This document shows positions 45,784-58,100 of a stretch of 64,000 nt of DNA, piece by piece. Positions within the stretch are counted from its first letter, which is position 1. Each line of letters starts with the position of its first letter. A model generated the notes under the pieces. That model saw only the letters and a list, made by a program, of their open reading frames with translations, had not been told where the DNA came from and did no database searches. The stretch comes from Miscanthus floridulus. Its lineage: Eukaryota; Streptophyta; Magnoliopsida; Poales; Poaceae. The DNA lies in assembly GCF_019320115.1 (NCBI RefSeq), contig NC_089584.1, positions 78,311,260-78,375,259 on the forward strand, written 5' to 3'. The translations under genes and the position numbers were made by a program.

Positions 45784-48700
45784 TGTAACACCTCGGGTGT
45801 TTAAATATTAAAATCTGACATGTCATCATATGCATTGCAAAGTATTTGGCATTTGGTGAAAACTTTGAGATGCATACACTAATACAAGTTTATATTTATG
45901 TGGTATGTGTTGCAATGTATTGTTTGACTCAAGTTCAAAGTTTGTTTGGATTTTGAATTTTTCGAGAAAACCCTGATTTTCAGCATTTAAATCCTACCCT
46001 GAAAATCCATTTCAAAATCTAAGCATATTTTGGGGTTGAGCCCAAAAGCAAAAGTGTAGAGTTTGGCTAGTTATACAAAGTTTGTTTTTGGAGTTTTTCA
46101 AGTTGTTTAGAAAAATTTTGAGTAATTCAAAAAGGCGTAATTCGTTAAAAATTCCCTATTCAAATTCAAAAGTTTGTTTCAAAATCTAGACCGAATAAGG
46201 AGTTGGTTATAGAAGCAAAGTTGTAGAACTTTTGATTTTGAACAACTTTTGTTTTTGGAGATTTTTGAGTTGTTATAAAAATTTGAGAGTAATTTGTGAA
46301 TTTTGGCGAATGGCAAACTTGTAAATACTGTGAACAGTGTTCACCGCCGTAGCTACATGGCCGGCGACCTTCTTCGGCGTTCCAGGCATGTCGTGGCCGT
46401 CCTTGGAGTCGCGTTGGCATGGTAAAGGCTTCGTTGTGGCTTCCTTGAGCTTCCTGGCCACCCTTTTTAGCCTGAACCGTCGTCGTCGTTGCTCTTCTCC
46501 CTTGCTCTATTTCCGCCATCGCCGGTGACCTTGCTGCGCTCACGGAATTCGTCCTCACCATCGCGCCTCTTGCCAATTGCGTCTGCCATTCTCTCCGCCC
46601 CACACTCTCGCTCATTCCTGGCCTGTTTGCTTTGCCTCTAGCAGTCCAGTGTCACCGCACGCCGTTTTCTTCCTCAGAGCCGGCCGAAGCACCGCCACCA
46701 CCGACCTCTCTGTGGCCAGAGCCCGTCGGTGAGCCGTTGCCCTTGATTGGTGTACCTTTGGCTTCGTCTTGATGCCGTAGTGCTAATTTCATTGTTGCTT
46801 GGCCGTTTTGTCCACTTCAGTCACCGGCACACCATCACCGATGACCCTTGCGCCGCCGTGATCACCGTGGACATCGACCCGCGTCACCGTTGCTTCTCCG
46901 ACCTTGTTATCTGCTCAGTTGTGTTCAGGGTAAGCTACTGGTGCTTCCTCGACCTTTAGTTTAACCGCTACCGGCCTGTAGTCGCCGGAGTAGTACCACC
47001 GAGGCACCGTGTCTGCCATGGTCGACGTTGAGCTAGAATTGAGTCATAATCGGTACATCTAAGTACGTCTACAGGTGCGCCTAGTAGTGTAGAACATGTT
47101 GGTGCTATCGCCATCGCCGGTGATCTCACCGCCGGCGAGGAATCGCTGGTTAGAGCCATCGCTGCCGTGGTCAACGTCAGAGGTTAGGGATGACAGGTGG
47201 GACCCGTTGTCAGTGACTCAGCGTTCAAATGGATTTTTCTATTTTCAGATTTGAATGAATAGTGTCTATTTTTGTTATTTTTGTGTAGATTTATTTAGAG
47301 CTCCAAAAATTATGAAAAGTTTTGTGTGACTTCTCTGTGATGTATAGAATTTAAGAAAAATATGAAATAATGTTTTTCAGTACTTTTTGAATGTGATAAA
47401 AATTGCTCAATTTATTAATAAATGGATTTCTATGATTTTTCTAGACTTATTTAATTGTCCAAAAATTATGAAATTTGTTTTGCCACTTACTTATCATGTA
47501 ATGAACATGTACTAAAATTTTGAGTTCAATTAGAATAAGTTGATTTATTTCATAATTTTGAATTAAATAATTAATTCATAAAAGCAAATAGTAACCTTTA
47601 ATGATTTAGGTTTTGTTTGAAATTTTGGATTGAGTGATGACCTTGGGTCATTAGTTGATAATGATCCTTGGCAATTGATGTACGTGTTATGAAAAAGATT
47701 TAGTCTGTTTGACTTGCAACTGTACCGCGAAGAAAAGTTGTATTCAAATTATTAATTTTGCATCCATCATCAAGCAGCATGTTTCGTATTCCGCATCATG
47801 TTAAACATGGCATTGTTATTACGTGTAGTGAACGAAGGTGAACACGTGGTAGTTAATCAAGTTGTTGAGGAGGTTAATCTGTCTGTTGGGGTCGGATCGA
47901 ATACTTGTGAAACATCGCAGGAGCCGGACTTTTCCATCAACAAAGGCAAGCCCCGGATGCATACAACCCTACCTTGTGTTTTATAAATTAATTTCGCTTT
48001 TGCTTTCCGTTACTGCATTAAGTGATTAGGAGTTAAGTAAGAGCCTAATTGGTGCATTACCACCCTTGTTATTCCATATTTACCATATTACCAGTTTTAA
48101 ACTCGTATATGCCTAGTTTTGCTTAGCTATGCGTAGAACGATGAAAGTCAGGTGACTACCTGCCACCTGCAAGTTTTAAATGGAACATTGGTTAATTATG
48201 TTAGCATGTGATATGGGAATGTGGAGTAATAAATCTAGACCGGGTGGACTCGGTGTGTGTGAGCCACAAGACATGGAGGTCTTGTGAGCGGGTTCTTTCC
48301 ACCTGTGTCGATTAAGGCACGTCCGTTGTTGAATTGCATGAGGTGAGAATTTGTAGTACTAACCACATACTCCGGTAAGCCTGAACTTGGCAATTCTATT
48401 ACGAGAATGGCTACTCGCGCACTGGGAGTGGAGAGATGGCGGGAATAGCGTGTACCCACATGGCAATGGGCTGGATTGGTGGAGTACTGTATTCTTGGGT
48501 GGCGCGGACCCGTTTTTGTTTTAGAGGATCCGAGAATAGGTTGGTATATGTAGGTCGGGGACCTACATATGTCGTGTGGTCTGGAATTCCCAGCTGGGTT
48601 TATAATCGGTTCGAATCGTCATTGCTCCTCGATTATGGAGACTCAACTCATTGTTCATCATCGTAGTATTAATAACTGGAACTTGAGAAAGGTTTGCGAA

Positions 48701-49376
48701 AAAGATTGATATGAAGTTCATGTTCTCATTACGTATCATGGCAGATTCATATATGGTACTTAAAAGTTTTACCTTGGTATTAAAGAATTTTGTTAAAGAG
48801 CTTTTACGCAAAAGAACTTTGATTATTGTTAAAGCCATACCTTGAATCCCTGAGCCTGCATTCCTAAGTTTATCAGTTAATATTTTGGTTAAGTCTTGTT
48901 GAGTACTTTTGTACTCAGGGTTCGTTGACCCTTGTTGTAGGTGAGCCTCATGAGCAGATCTGTTTTGGATCATGCTGCATGACTATTGTTCGTTCTGATG
49001 ATGAGAAGTAAATGTGTGATCCTTGGGTAGGATATTTATTTTGTGTGTTATGGATATGTTAATTATGCAACTCCACTACTACTATGGTTTGTAATAATTA
49101 TCGAACTTAGTTTGTAAGATTTGAAACAATTGGTTTGTAAACTATGTTATCATAAGACTTCCGCTGTTTTTTACTCTGGTGTTGATATTTGAATAAATGT
49201 TGTAATACTGCAATGACTCTGTAACGGGATCCTGCTCGAAAATCGTGGATGATTCGGGGTTCCCCGAGGACACCCGACAGTCTTTTTAAGTTAATGGAAA
49301 CATATGCATAAATGGCAAAGGTCGTCGGACAGTGATAGGTGCATGTGGGCCCTATAACTTAGGAGGTTCTGCCACA
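45784..49376 (+). repeat. Chromovirus LTR 1 (3593 bp)
   Basis: TGTAACACCTCGGGTGTTTAA start and GGTTCTGCCACA end, 3 bp before the PBS. Differs from LTR 2 at about 60 positions by eye, plus a 108-bp segment (46442-46549) absent from LTR 2. Protein-like short ORFs within are LTR sequence, apart from the conserved one at 47798. Confidence 0.95.
47798..47986 (+). CDS. Short conserved ORF inside chromovirus LTR 1
   Basis: 62 codons, MLNMALLLRVVNEGEHVVV to the block CETSQEPDFSINKGKPR. Sequence and position match the ORF in the Tekay-like LTR A (1257-1496) and LTR 2 (57095-57283). No known domain. At the KGKPR codons this copy has AAAG followed by GCAAGCC, a possible GC-type splice donor. Confidence 0.35.
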   Translation: MLNMALLLRVVNEGEHVVVNQVVEEVNLSVGVGSNTCETSQEPDFSINKGKPRMHTTLPCVL

Positions 49377-49379
49377 GAA

Positions 49380-49391
49380 TGGTATCAGAGC
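49380..49391 (+). other. Chromovirus primer binding site, copy 1
   Basis: TGGTATCAGAGC, complementary to initiator tRNA-Met, three bases after the LTR. Confidence 0.85.
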
Positions 49392-49567
49392 GATCGTTAC
49401 AAGGTTTTTGTTGTATTGTTTTACAAAAACTTCAAATTGATTTAGGATGACTAAATTTAACTTGTTAATTTGGTCCAAATTGCTTCTGACTTATCTTATT
49501 TCTTTCTCACCATTCCTTATTTGATTAAAAGGGTCTTGTGTGGTGGAGTAGTAATCTTACTATGCCC

Positions 49568-49576
49568 TATATAAAA
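49568..49576 (+). promoter_or_regulatory. TATA-like box before the extra ORF, copy 1
   Basis: CCCTATATAAAAATAAATG in the leader, 214 bp upstream of the extra ORF's ATG; identical in copy 2. A GTAAGA donor-like site follows at 49621 and a polypyrimidine-CAG acceptor at 49780. Confidence 0.35.
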
Positions 49577-49781
49577 ATAAATGTTGTTTATGTGCATTAT
49601 AAACTTTGATGTTTTTGGTCGTAAGAACGATTCATGCATCATGAATAATTCACTCGTTACTTCCTTCACCTCTTAGTCTGGAGTTGAGTAGTGAGACTGG
49701 TTTGAGTAATGTAATCCGTCTTAGCTACTTTTTAGATTTTGATCAAATGGTCTTACTTGGATTAAATTGGTTTCCTACAGT

Positions 49782-50351
49782 ATGGCTCGTGCCAAGATGA
49801 CGCCCCATAAGTCCACTGGACCCAAAGGAGTTCCTCATCACCAACTTGCCCCTAGAAACGATGGTGCTAGCAGTAGCAGTTCTAGGCCTGATCCCCAAGC
49901 AGAGATATAGAGGATTTCTATAGAGTTAGCACAAGCTACTAGAGATAGGGCTTTGGATGCTATACAGGTAGGAGAATTATAGGATCAATTGAGGCATCTC
50001 ACCACCGCGCATAGGAACTGCGAAAGCATGTTAGTTCGTACGGTGGAGGGATGAAATGAGGCTTGGCATAGGGAAAATGTAGCTAGAGCTAGAACTCATG
50101 AGCTAGAATTCTATGTAGAAGATTTAGAAGAACATAATACCTATCTACATGAGGAAGTTCATAGGCTTAGCAATCTACTAAATTCGAATTATGAGCCTCA
50201 AGTTGATGCCATGGACCCCGGTGTCATCCTTGCCGATGATGATGAATCGGGAGAGGAAGAAGAAGAAGATCCTAAAGAATTAGTAATGATCAATGAAAGT
50301 GATGATGAAGGCAGTAATAATTCCAGAATGGATACCGAGCCTGAAGTTTGA
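49782..50351 (+). pseudogene. Extra ORF with histone H3-like N-terminus (copy 1, broken)
   Basis: 190 codons between PBS and gag, in a different frame from gag. The first residues are MARAKMTPHKSTGPK, identical to the histone H3 tail at 10 of 15 positions, including the residues equivalent to R2, K4, T6, K9, S10, T11, G12 and K14; QLA follows after one extra residue. Next come a Ser-rich linker, a Glu/Arg/Leu-rich segment (about residues 45-135) likely to form coiled coil, and an acidic tail (DDDESGEEEEEDPKE). No histone fold is present. Three stops break this copy (two TAG, one TGA). The ATG directly follows TTTCCTACAG, an acceptor-like sequence. Role unknown; a histone-tail mimic is inference. 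Confidence 0.7.
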
Positions 50352-50489
50352 AGTAATCACGGAAAAGAGTAGAGTTGTATAATAGTTAATTATGGTTAAG
50401 CTATGTATCTTGTTTTGGTACTTATAGGTTCTGGTGTTTATAGTAGTAAACCCTATGTAATGTGTCTGGAGTAAGCTTTTGTGCAATTC

Positions 50490-50509
50490 AATAAAGGCTT
50501 GTGAATAAA
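50490..50509 (+). terminator. Two AATAAA signals between extra ORF and gag, copy 1
   Basis: AATAAA at 50490-50495 and 50504-50509, after the extra ORF's stop and just before gag. Possible polyadenylation signals; copy 2 keeps both (about 59788 and 59802). Confidence 0.35.
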
Positions 50510-50529
50510 GTTTGGTTTGTTATGAGCAA

Positions 50530-53500
50530 ATGCGTCGTACGTGGGGTTCGTATGTTCCTAGAACTTCAAAAAATGAGGATGGTATTCCAGATCCGCCACC
50601 AGTTCCAATAAATCTAGCTGATGCTATAACCGCACTTGTCAATATGACGGCTGAAAATTCCTGTTTGCTTCATGAGATCGCTCTAAGTAATCAAAATCTG
50701 ATGCAAGGAAACCATGGTCATCACCATAACAGACAAGAGGCTACATATGTTGACTTTACAGACACAAGACCACTGGTGTTCACTAAGGCAGATGAACCAT
50801 TGGAGGCTGATGACTGGCTTCGAACCATGGAGCAAAAATTTGACCTTATTCCATGCATGGAGTATCAGAAACCTACATTTGCCACCCAGCAACTTAGAGG
50901 AGCAGCAAGTGCTTGGTGGGCAAACTTAGTGGCTATGCAACCAGTTGGCATTCCAATAACTTGGGCTGAGTTCTGTATTGCCTTCAGAGCCCATTATATC
51001 CCTGAAGGAGTGATGGCTATGAAGCTAGATGAATTCCTTGCTTTGAAGCAAGAAGATCAAACCGTGATGCAGTATGTGGGAAGATTTAATCATCTGTCCC
51101 AATATGCATTAGAACATGTCAATATTGATGCCAAGAAGAAGAAGTGGTTTATGAGAGGCCTGAATACCAAGTTGCAGACTATGATGACCACTTACACCAA
51201 TGTTACTTATCATGAGGCAGTAAATATTACAATTGCTTTAGAGTCAAAGTATCGACAGCATAAGGAGCTCAAAAAGAAAAAGAGTGTGCCGTCTGGATCT
51301 TTTGGGGGAAATTAGAAGAGACAGAGGGTGATTTATCATCCAGTACATCATAATCGTCCTCCTTATCGTCCGCCGTAGTTCCAAGCCGGGCAACAGTCAA
51401 ATGTTCATCCTGCTATAACCTATCCAAATTTACAGTCAACTAATGCTCCTGGTGGCAATGCTCTAACATCCCAGGGTCACAACTATCCATGTTACAATTG
51501 TGGAAGGACTAGTCATTTCTCCAGGGAATGTCCATATCCTAGGTAGGCTAATCAAAATTATCAGAAGGCCCCTACCAATCAACAACAGGGTCAGGCACCA
51601 AACAAGAACCCCAATCAGAATACTCATAAGGGCAAAGATGAGAGGAAGACAGGACGGGTGTTCTATATTCAAGCTGGAGAAATTCTAGAAGGGGAGCCAG
51701 TGATGATGGGTATGTTTCCTGTTGCCAATCACCCTATAGTTATACTTTTTGATTCTGGCGCATCGCATTCATTCATCAATAGAACATTTGTCGTGAAGTA
51801 TGAAATTTCAATTGGGGCAACAAAGGAAAGTTTCTTTATACAGTCGCCCGGGGGACGTCTGTGTACTAAGGAAATAGTATACCAGGTACCCGTAAACCTG
51901 GGTGGGCATATTTTTCCCACTACCATGATTATCCTTAAGGATCAGGATATAGATGTAATCTTGGGAATGAATTGGATGTATCAGCATAAGGCTATTATAG
52001 ATGCTTTGAATAGGACTTTAAGAGTAAGTTTGCCTGATAGTAATTCTCAACTTCTCATCCAACTTCCAACCCTAAGAAGATTAGTGGGCAAGATTTGTGC
52101 AACTGCTGTCAAAGAGATTAGAGATATTCTGATAGTGTGTGAATTTCTGGATGTGTTTCCTAAAGATTTACCCGGTCTACCACCTAATAGGGATGTACAG
52201 TTTAATATAGAGTTACAACCTGGAACAGCTCCGATTTCTCGGAGAGCTTATAGGATGCCACCTAAGGAATTGGCCGAGTTGAAGACTCTGTTACGAGAAT
52301 TGATTGAGAAAGGGTTTATCCAACCTAGTTCCTCACCTTGGGGATGTCCGGCAATTTTTGTGAAAAAGAAAGATAAGACCCTGAGGTTATGTGTTGACTA
52401 TCATCCATTGAATGAAGTGACCATCAAGAATAAGTATCCATTACCTCGGATAGATTTGCTTTTTGATCAATTGGCCGGAGCTAAAGTTTTCTTCAAGATA
52501 GATTTGAGATCAGGGTATCATCAAATTAAGATAAAGCCTGAAGATATTCCTAAAATGGCATTTACCACAAGATATGGATTATATGAATACTTGGTAATGT
52601 CTTTTGGTTTGACAAATGCTCCCGCTCATTTCATGTATCTGATGAACTCAGTATTCATGCCTGAGCTAGACAAGTTTGTAGTAGTGTTTATTGATGACAT
52701 TTTAGTATATTCCAAGAATAAGGAAGAACATGCGGAACATCTTAAGATTGTTCTGACTCGTTTGAGAGAACATCAATTATATGCCAAGTTCAGCAAGTGT
52801 GATTTTTGGCTTAAGGAAGTGCAATTTCTTGGACATGTCTTGTTAGCCGAAGGAGTTGCAGTTGATCCCGGCAAGGTAAGTGATGTGCTTGATTGGAAAC
52901 CGCCAACCACAGTTCATCAAGTTCGGAGTTTTCTGGGTTTGGCGGGGTATTACCGTCGGTTTATTCCAGATTTCTCAAAAATATCAAAGTCCATAACGGA
53001 ATTATTGAAGAACCAAGTTAAGTTTGTCTGGTCATCAGAGTGTGAGAAGGCTTTCCAAACCTTGAAGAGACTGTTGACTACTGTACCAGTATTAGCCCAA
53101 CCTAATATCGAGAAGCTGTTTGACGTTTATTGTGATGCTTCAGGTATTGGTATTGGATATGTGTTGATGCAAGAAGGCCGAGTCATTGTCTATGTGTCCA
53201 GACAACTTAAGCAACATGAAGAACACTATCCGACTCATGATCTAGAGTTAGCAGCTGTGGTTCATGCTCTAAAGATTTGGCAGCATTACCTGCTTGGTAA
53301 TACGTGCCATATGTATACAGACCACAAGAGCTTAAAGTATATCTTTACTCAGTCAGATTTGAACATGCGACAAAGAAGATGGTTAGAACTGATTAAGGAT
53401 TATGATTTGGAAGTACATTATCACCCGGGTAAAGCAAATGTGGTTGTAGATGCCCTCAGTCATAAACCTTATTGCAATTGTCTAGCAGTGAGAATAATGG

Positions 53501-55020
53501 GTTTGATGCTATGTCAAGAAATGGAAAAGTTGAATATAGAAGTAATTCAACAAGGAAGTTTGAACAACATAATTGTTGAAGCCACTATTCGAGATCAAGT
53601 TATTGTTGCTCAGAAGGAAAACAAGGGTATAGTCCATATCAAGGAAAAAGTCAAGAATGGAAAAGCGGAATGCTTCAGCATAGATGATGAAAATGTGTTA
53701 TGGTTCAAGAATCGCCTGGTGGTACCAAAAGTTCCTGAGTTACGACAGTCAATTCTAGATGAGGCACATGCTACTAGGTTATCTATCCATCCGGGAAGCA
53801 ACAAGATGTACCATGATTTGAAGCAAAGATTCTGGTGGACTAAAATGAAAATAGAGATTGCTAGATATATAGCAAAGTGTGATACTTGTCAAAAGGTGAA
53901 AGCGATACATTTGAGGTCTGCTGGTGAATTACAACAATTGCCTATTCCCTCTTGGAAGTGGGAGGACATAAGTATGGATTTTATTGTTGGTCTATCCAAG
54001 ACATCAAAGGGATTTGACTCAGTATGGGTTATTGTAGATCGACTCACTAAGTCAGCACATTTTCTTCCAGTCAAGACAATATATCCTACGATCCAATATG
54101 CCAAAATGTACTTAGCAAGAATCATGAGTTTGCATGGAGTACCAAAGACCATAGTGTCAGATAGGGGTACACAGTTTGTCTCTAATTTTTGGAAACAATT
54201 GCATTCTTCATTGGGTACCAAACTACTATATAGTACAGCTTATCATCCGTAGACTGATGGACAGACTGAAAGAGTCAATCAAGTACTTGAAGATATGTTA
54301 AGGTGTTGTGTCCTTAACTATTCCAATAAGTGGGATGAGTGCTTACCTTTGGCCGAGTTCTCATACAACAATAGTTATCAGGAAAGCATTAGAATGGCTC
54401 TATTTGAAGCACTCTATGGTCATAGATGCAGAACATCATTGAGTTGGTCTAGGCCAAGAGAGAGAAGATTCTTTGGAGTTGACCTTGTGAAAGAAACAGA
54501 AGACAAGGTTAGGCAAATATAGAATAATCTGAAGATAGCTTAGTCCCACCAAAAGAGCTATGCGGATAGACGGCGGAGACCATTGGTATTCAACAAAGGA
54601 GATTTTGTATATCTGAAAGTATCACCAATAAAGGGAGTTAACCGTTTTGGTGTTAAAGGAAAGTTGGCACCCCAATACATTGGGCCGTATCAAATTTTGA
54701 AGAGATATGGAAAAGTAGCATATCGCTTGAAATTACCTGAACATCTCGCAGCTGTGCATGATGTGTTCCATGTTTCTCAATTGAAGAAGTGTCTCCGAGT
54801 GCCTGAATAGAATGTTGAAGTTGAAGGAGTGGAACTAGAACCGGATTTAACTTATTTCGAATATCCTATCCGAGTGTTAGATCAGAAAGATCGTGTTACT
54901 CGACGACGAACAATCAAGTTCTATAAGATACAATGGAATCAACATTCAGAAGAGGAAGCTACCTAGGAATCAGAAGATTACTTGTTAGAAAAGTTTTCAG
55001 AGTTTCTAGCGTCAATATAG
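50530..55020 (+). pseudogene. gag-pol: Chromovirus gag-pol polyprotein, copy 1 (about eight stops)
   Basis: One frame of 1497 codons from ATG 50530, with in-frame TAGs at 51313, 51376, 51544, 54250, 54520, 54541, 54808 and 54964. Domains in order: gag capsid (50770-51250, WADLVAMQ-like block present as WANLVAMQ), CCHC knuckle [14 protein letters not shown] (51490), protease [10 protein letters not shown] (Asp at 51751), RT with FIDDILVYS (52687), RNase H with YCDAS and TDHKS (53134-53330), integrase zinc finger H..H..CDTC (53790-53890), integrase core with Asp 53977, Asp 54160 and Glu 54268, GPY-like C-terminal domain, then a chromodomain (about 54850-55017). This is the complete enzyme set of a Tekay-type chromovirus; the TAG at 54250 lies six codons before the catalytic Glu. 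Confidence 0.9.
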
Positions 55021-55170
55021 AATAGAATAATGTTAATTGAGCTCGGTTACTACAAATTGTGTTTTGTAAAGGAACCTCAGTTGTTTTATGGACAAGTTCT
55101 GGATGTTTTTGGACTGACACATTTCCTTTTCCATTACTTACTCTATGGCTTTGAATCTCGGGGCGAGATT

Positions 55171-55188
55171 TCTTTTAGGGGGAAGGAT
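55171..55188 (+). other. Chromovirus polypurine tract
   Basis: TCTTTTAGGGGGAAGGAT immediately before LTR 2. Confidence 0.8.
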
Positions 55189-58100
55189 TGTAACACCTCG
55201 GGTGTTTAAATATTAAAATCTGACATGTCATCATATGCATTGCAAAGCATTTGGCATTTGGTGAAAACTTTGAGATGCATACACTAATACAAGTTTATAT
55301 TTATGTGGTATATGTTGCATTGTATTGTTTGACTCAAGTTCAAAGTTTGTTTGGATTTTGAATTTTTCGAGAAAACCCTGATTTTCAGCATTTAAATCCT
55401 ACCCTGAAAATCCATTTCAAAATCTAAGCATATTTTGGGGTTGAGCCCAAAAGCAAAAGTGTAGAGCTTGGCTAGTTATACAAAGTTTGTTTTTGGAGTT
55501 TTTCAAGTTGTTTAGAAAAATTTTGAGTAATTCAAAAAGGCGTAATTCGTTAAAAATTCCCTATTCAAATTCAAAAGTTTGTTTCAAAATCTAGACCGAA
55601 TAAGGAGTTGGTTATGGAAGCAAAGTTGTAGAACTTTTGATTTTGAACAACTTTTGTTTTTGGAGATTTTTGAGTTGTTATAAAAATTTGAGAGTAATTT
55701 GTGAATTTTGGCGAATGGCAAACTTGTAAATACTGTGAACAGTGTTCACCGCCGTAGCTACATGGCCGGCGACCTTCTTCGGCGTTCCAAGTGTGTCGTG
55801 GCCGTCCTTGGCGTCACGTTGGTGCGGTAAAGGCTTCGTTGTGGCTCGTCCTCACCGTCGCGCCTCATGCCAATTGCGTCTGCCATTCTCTCCGCCCTGC
55901 ACTCTCGCTCATTCCTGGCCTGTTTGCTTCGCCTCTAGCAGTCCAGTGTCACCGCACGCCGTTTTCTTCCTCAGAGCCGGCCGAAGCACCGCCACCACCG
56001 ACCTCTCCGTGGCCAGAGCCCGTCGATGAGCCCTTGCCCTTGATTGGTGTACTTTTGGCTTCGTCTCGATGCCGTAGTGCTAATTTCATTATTGCTTGGC
56101 CGTTTTGTCCACTTCAGTGGCCGACACACCATCACCGACGACCCTTGCGCCGCTGTGATCACCGTGGACATCGACCCGCGTCACCGTTGCTTCTCCGACC
56201 TTGTTATCTGCTCAGTTGTGTTCAGGGTAAGCTACTGGTGCTTCCTCGACCTTTAGTTTAACCGCTACCGGCCTGTAGTCACTGGAGTAGTACCACCGAG
56301 GCACCGTGTCTGCCATGGTCGACGTTGAGCTAGAATTGAGTCATAATCGGTACATCTAAGTACATCTATAGGTGCGCCTAGTAGTGTAGAACATGTTGGT
56401 GCTATCGCCATCGCCGGTGATCTCACCGCCGGCGAGGAATCGCTGGTTAGAGCCGTCGCTGCCGTGGTCAACGTCAGAGGTTAGGGATGACAGGTGGGAC
56501 CCGTTGTCAGTGACTCAGCGTTCAAATGGATTTTTCTATTTTCAGATTTGAATGAATAGTGTCTATTTTTGTTATTTTTGTGTAGATTTATTTAGAGCTC
56601 CAAAAATTATGAAAAGTTTTGTGTGACTTCTCTGTGATGTATAGAATTTAAGAAAAATATGAAATAATGTTTTTCAGTACTTTTTGAATGTGATAAAAAT
56701 TGCTCAATTTATTAATAAATGGATTTCTATGATTTTTCTAGACTTATTTAATTGTCCAAAAATTATGAAATTTGTTTTGCCACTTACTTATCATGTAATG
56801 AACATGTACTAAAATTTTGAGTTCAATTAGAATAAGTTGATTTATTTCATAATTTTGAATTAAATAATTAATTCATAAAAGCAAATAGTAACCTTTAATG
56901 ATTTAGGTTTTGTTTGAAATTTTGGATTGAGTGATGACCTTGGGTCATTAGTTGATAATGATCCTTGGCAATTGATGTATGTGTTATGAAAAAGATTTAG
57001 TCTGTTTGACTTGCAACTGTACCACGAAGAAAAGTTGTATTTAAATTATTAATTTTGCATCCATCATCAAGCAGCATGTTTCGTATTCCGCATCATGTTA
57101 AACATGGCATTGTTATTACGTGTAGTGAACGAAGGTGAACACGTGGTAGTTAATCAAGTTGTTGAGGAGGTTAATCCGTCTGTTGGGGTCGGATCGAATA
57201 CTTGTGAAACATCGCAGGAGCCGGACTTTTCCATCAACAAAGGCAAGCCCCGGATGCATACAACCCTACCTTGTGTTTTATAAATTAATTTCGCTTTTGC
57301 TTTCCGTTACTGCATTAAGTGATTAGGAGTTAAGTAAGAGCCTAATTGGTGCATTACCACCCTTGTTATTCCATATTTACCATATTACTAGTTTTAAACT
57401 CGTATATGCCTAGTTTTGCTTAGCTATGCATAGAATGATGAAAGTCGGGTGACTACCTGCCACCTGCAAGTTTTAAATGGAACATTGGTTAATTATGTTA
57501 GCATGTGATATGGGAATGTGGAGTAATAAATCTAAACCGGGTGGACTCGGTGTGTGTGAGCCACAAGACATGGAGGTCTTGTGAGCGGGTTCTTTCCACC
57601 TGTGTCGATTAAGGCACGTCCGTTGTTGAATTGCATGAGGTGAGAATTTGTAGTACTAACCATATACTCTGGTAAGCCTAAACTTGGCAATTCTATTACG
57701 AGAATGGCTACTCGCGCACTGGGAGTGGAGAGATGGCAGGAATAGCGTGTACCCACGTGGCAATGGGCTGGATTGGTGGAGTACTGTATTCTTGGGTGGC
57801 GCGGACCCGTTTTTGTTTTAGAGGATCCGAGAATAGGTTGGTATATGTAGGTCGGGGACCTACATATGTCGTGTGGTCTAGAATTCCCAGCTGGGTTTAT
57901 AATTGGTTCGAATCGTCGTTGCTCCTCGATTATGGAGACTCAACTCATTGTTCATCATCATAGTATTAATAACTGGAACTTCAGAAAGGTTTGCGAAAAA
58001 GATTGATATGAAGTTCATGTTCTCATTACGAATCATGGCAGATTCATATATTGGTACTTAAAAGTTTTACCTTGGTATTAAAGAATTTTGTTAAAGAGCT

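Noticed and set aside
46166..46615. 149-residue minus ORF
   Set aside because: Inside chromovirus LTR 1 and antisense to it; partly removed by the 108-bp deletion in LTR 2, so not conserved.
48563..48973. 136-residue minus ORF in LTR 1
   Set aside because: The LTR 2 copy is shorter because of small changes; no domain; antisense to the LTR.
50280..50486. Minus 68-residue ORF present in both chromovirus copies
   Set aside because: Conserved only because the copies are near-identical; antisense to the end of the extra ORF and its 3' region.
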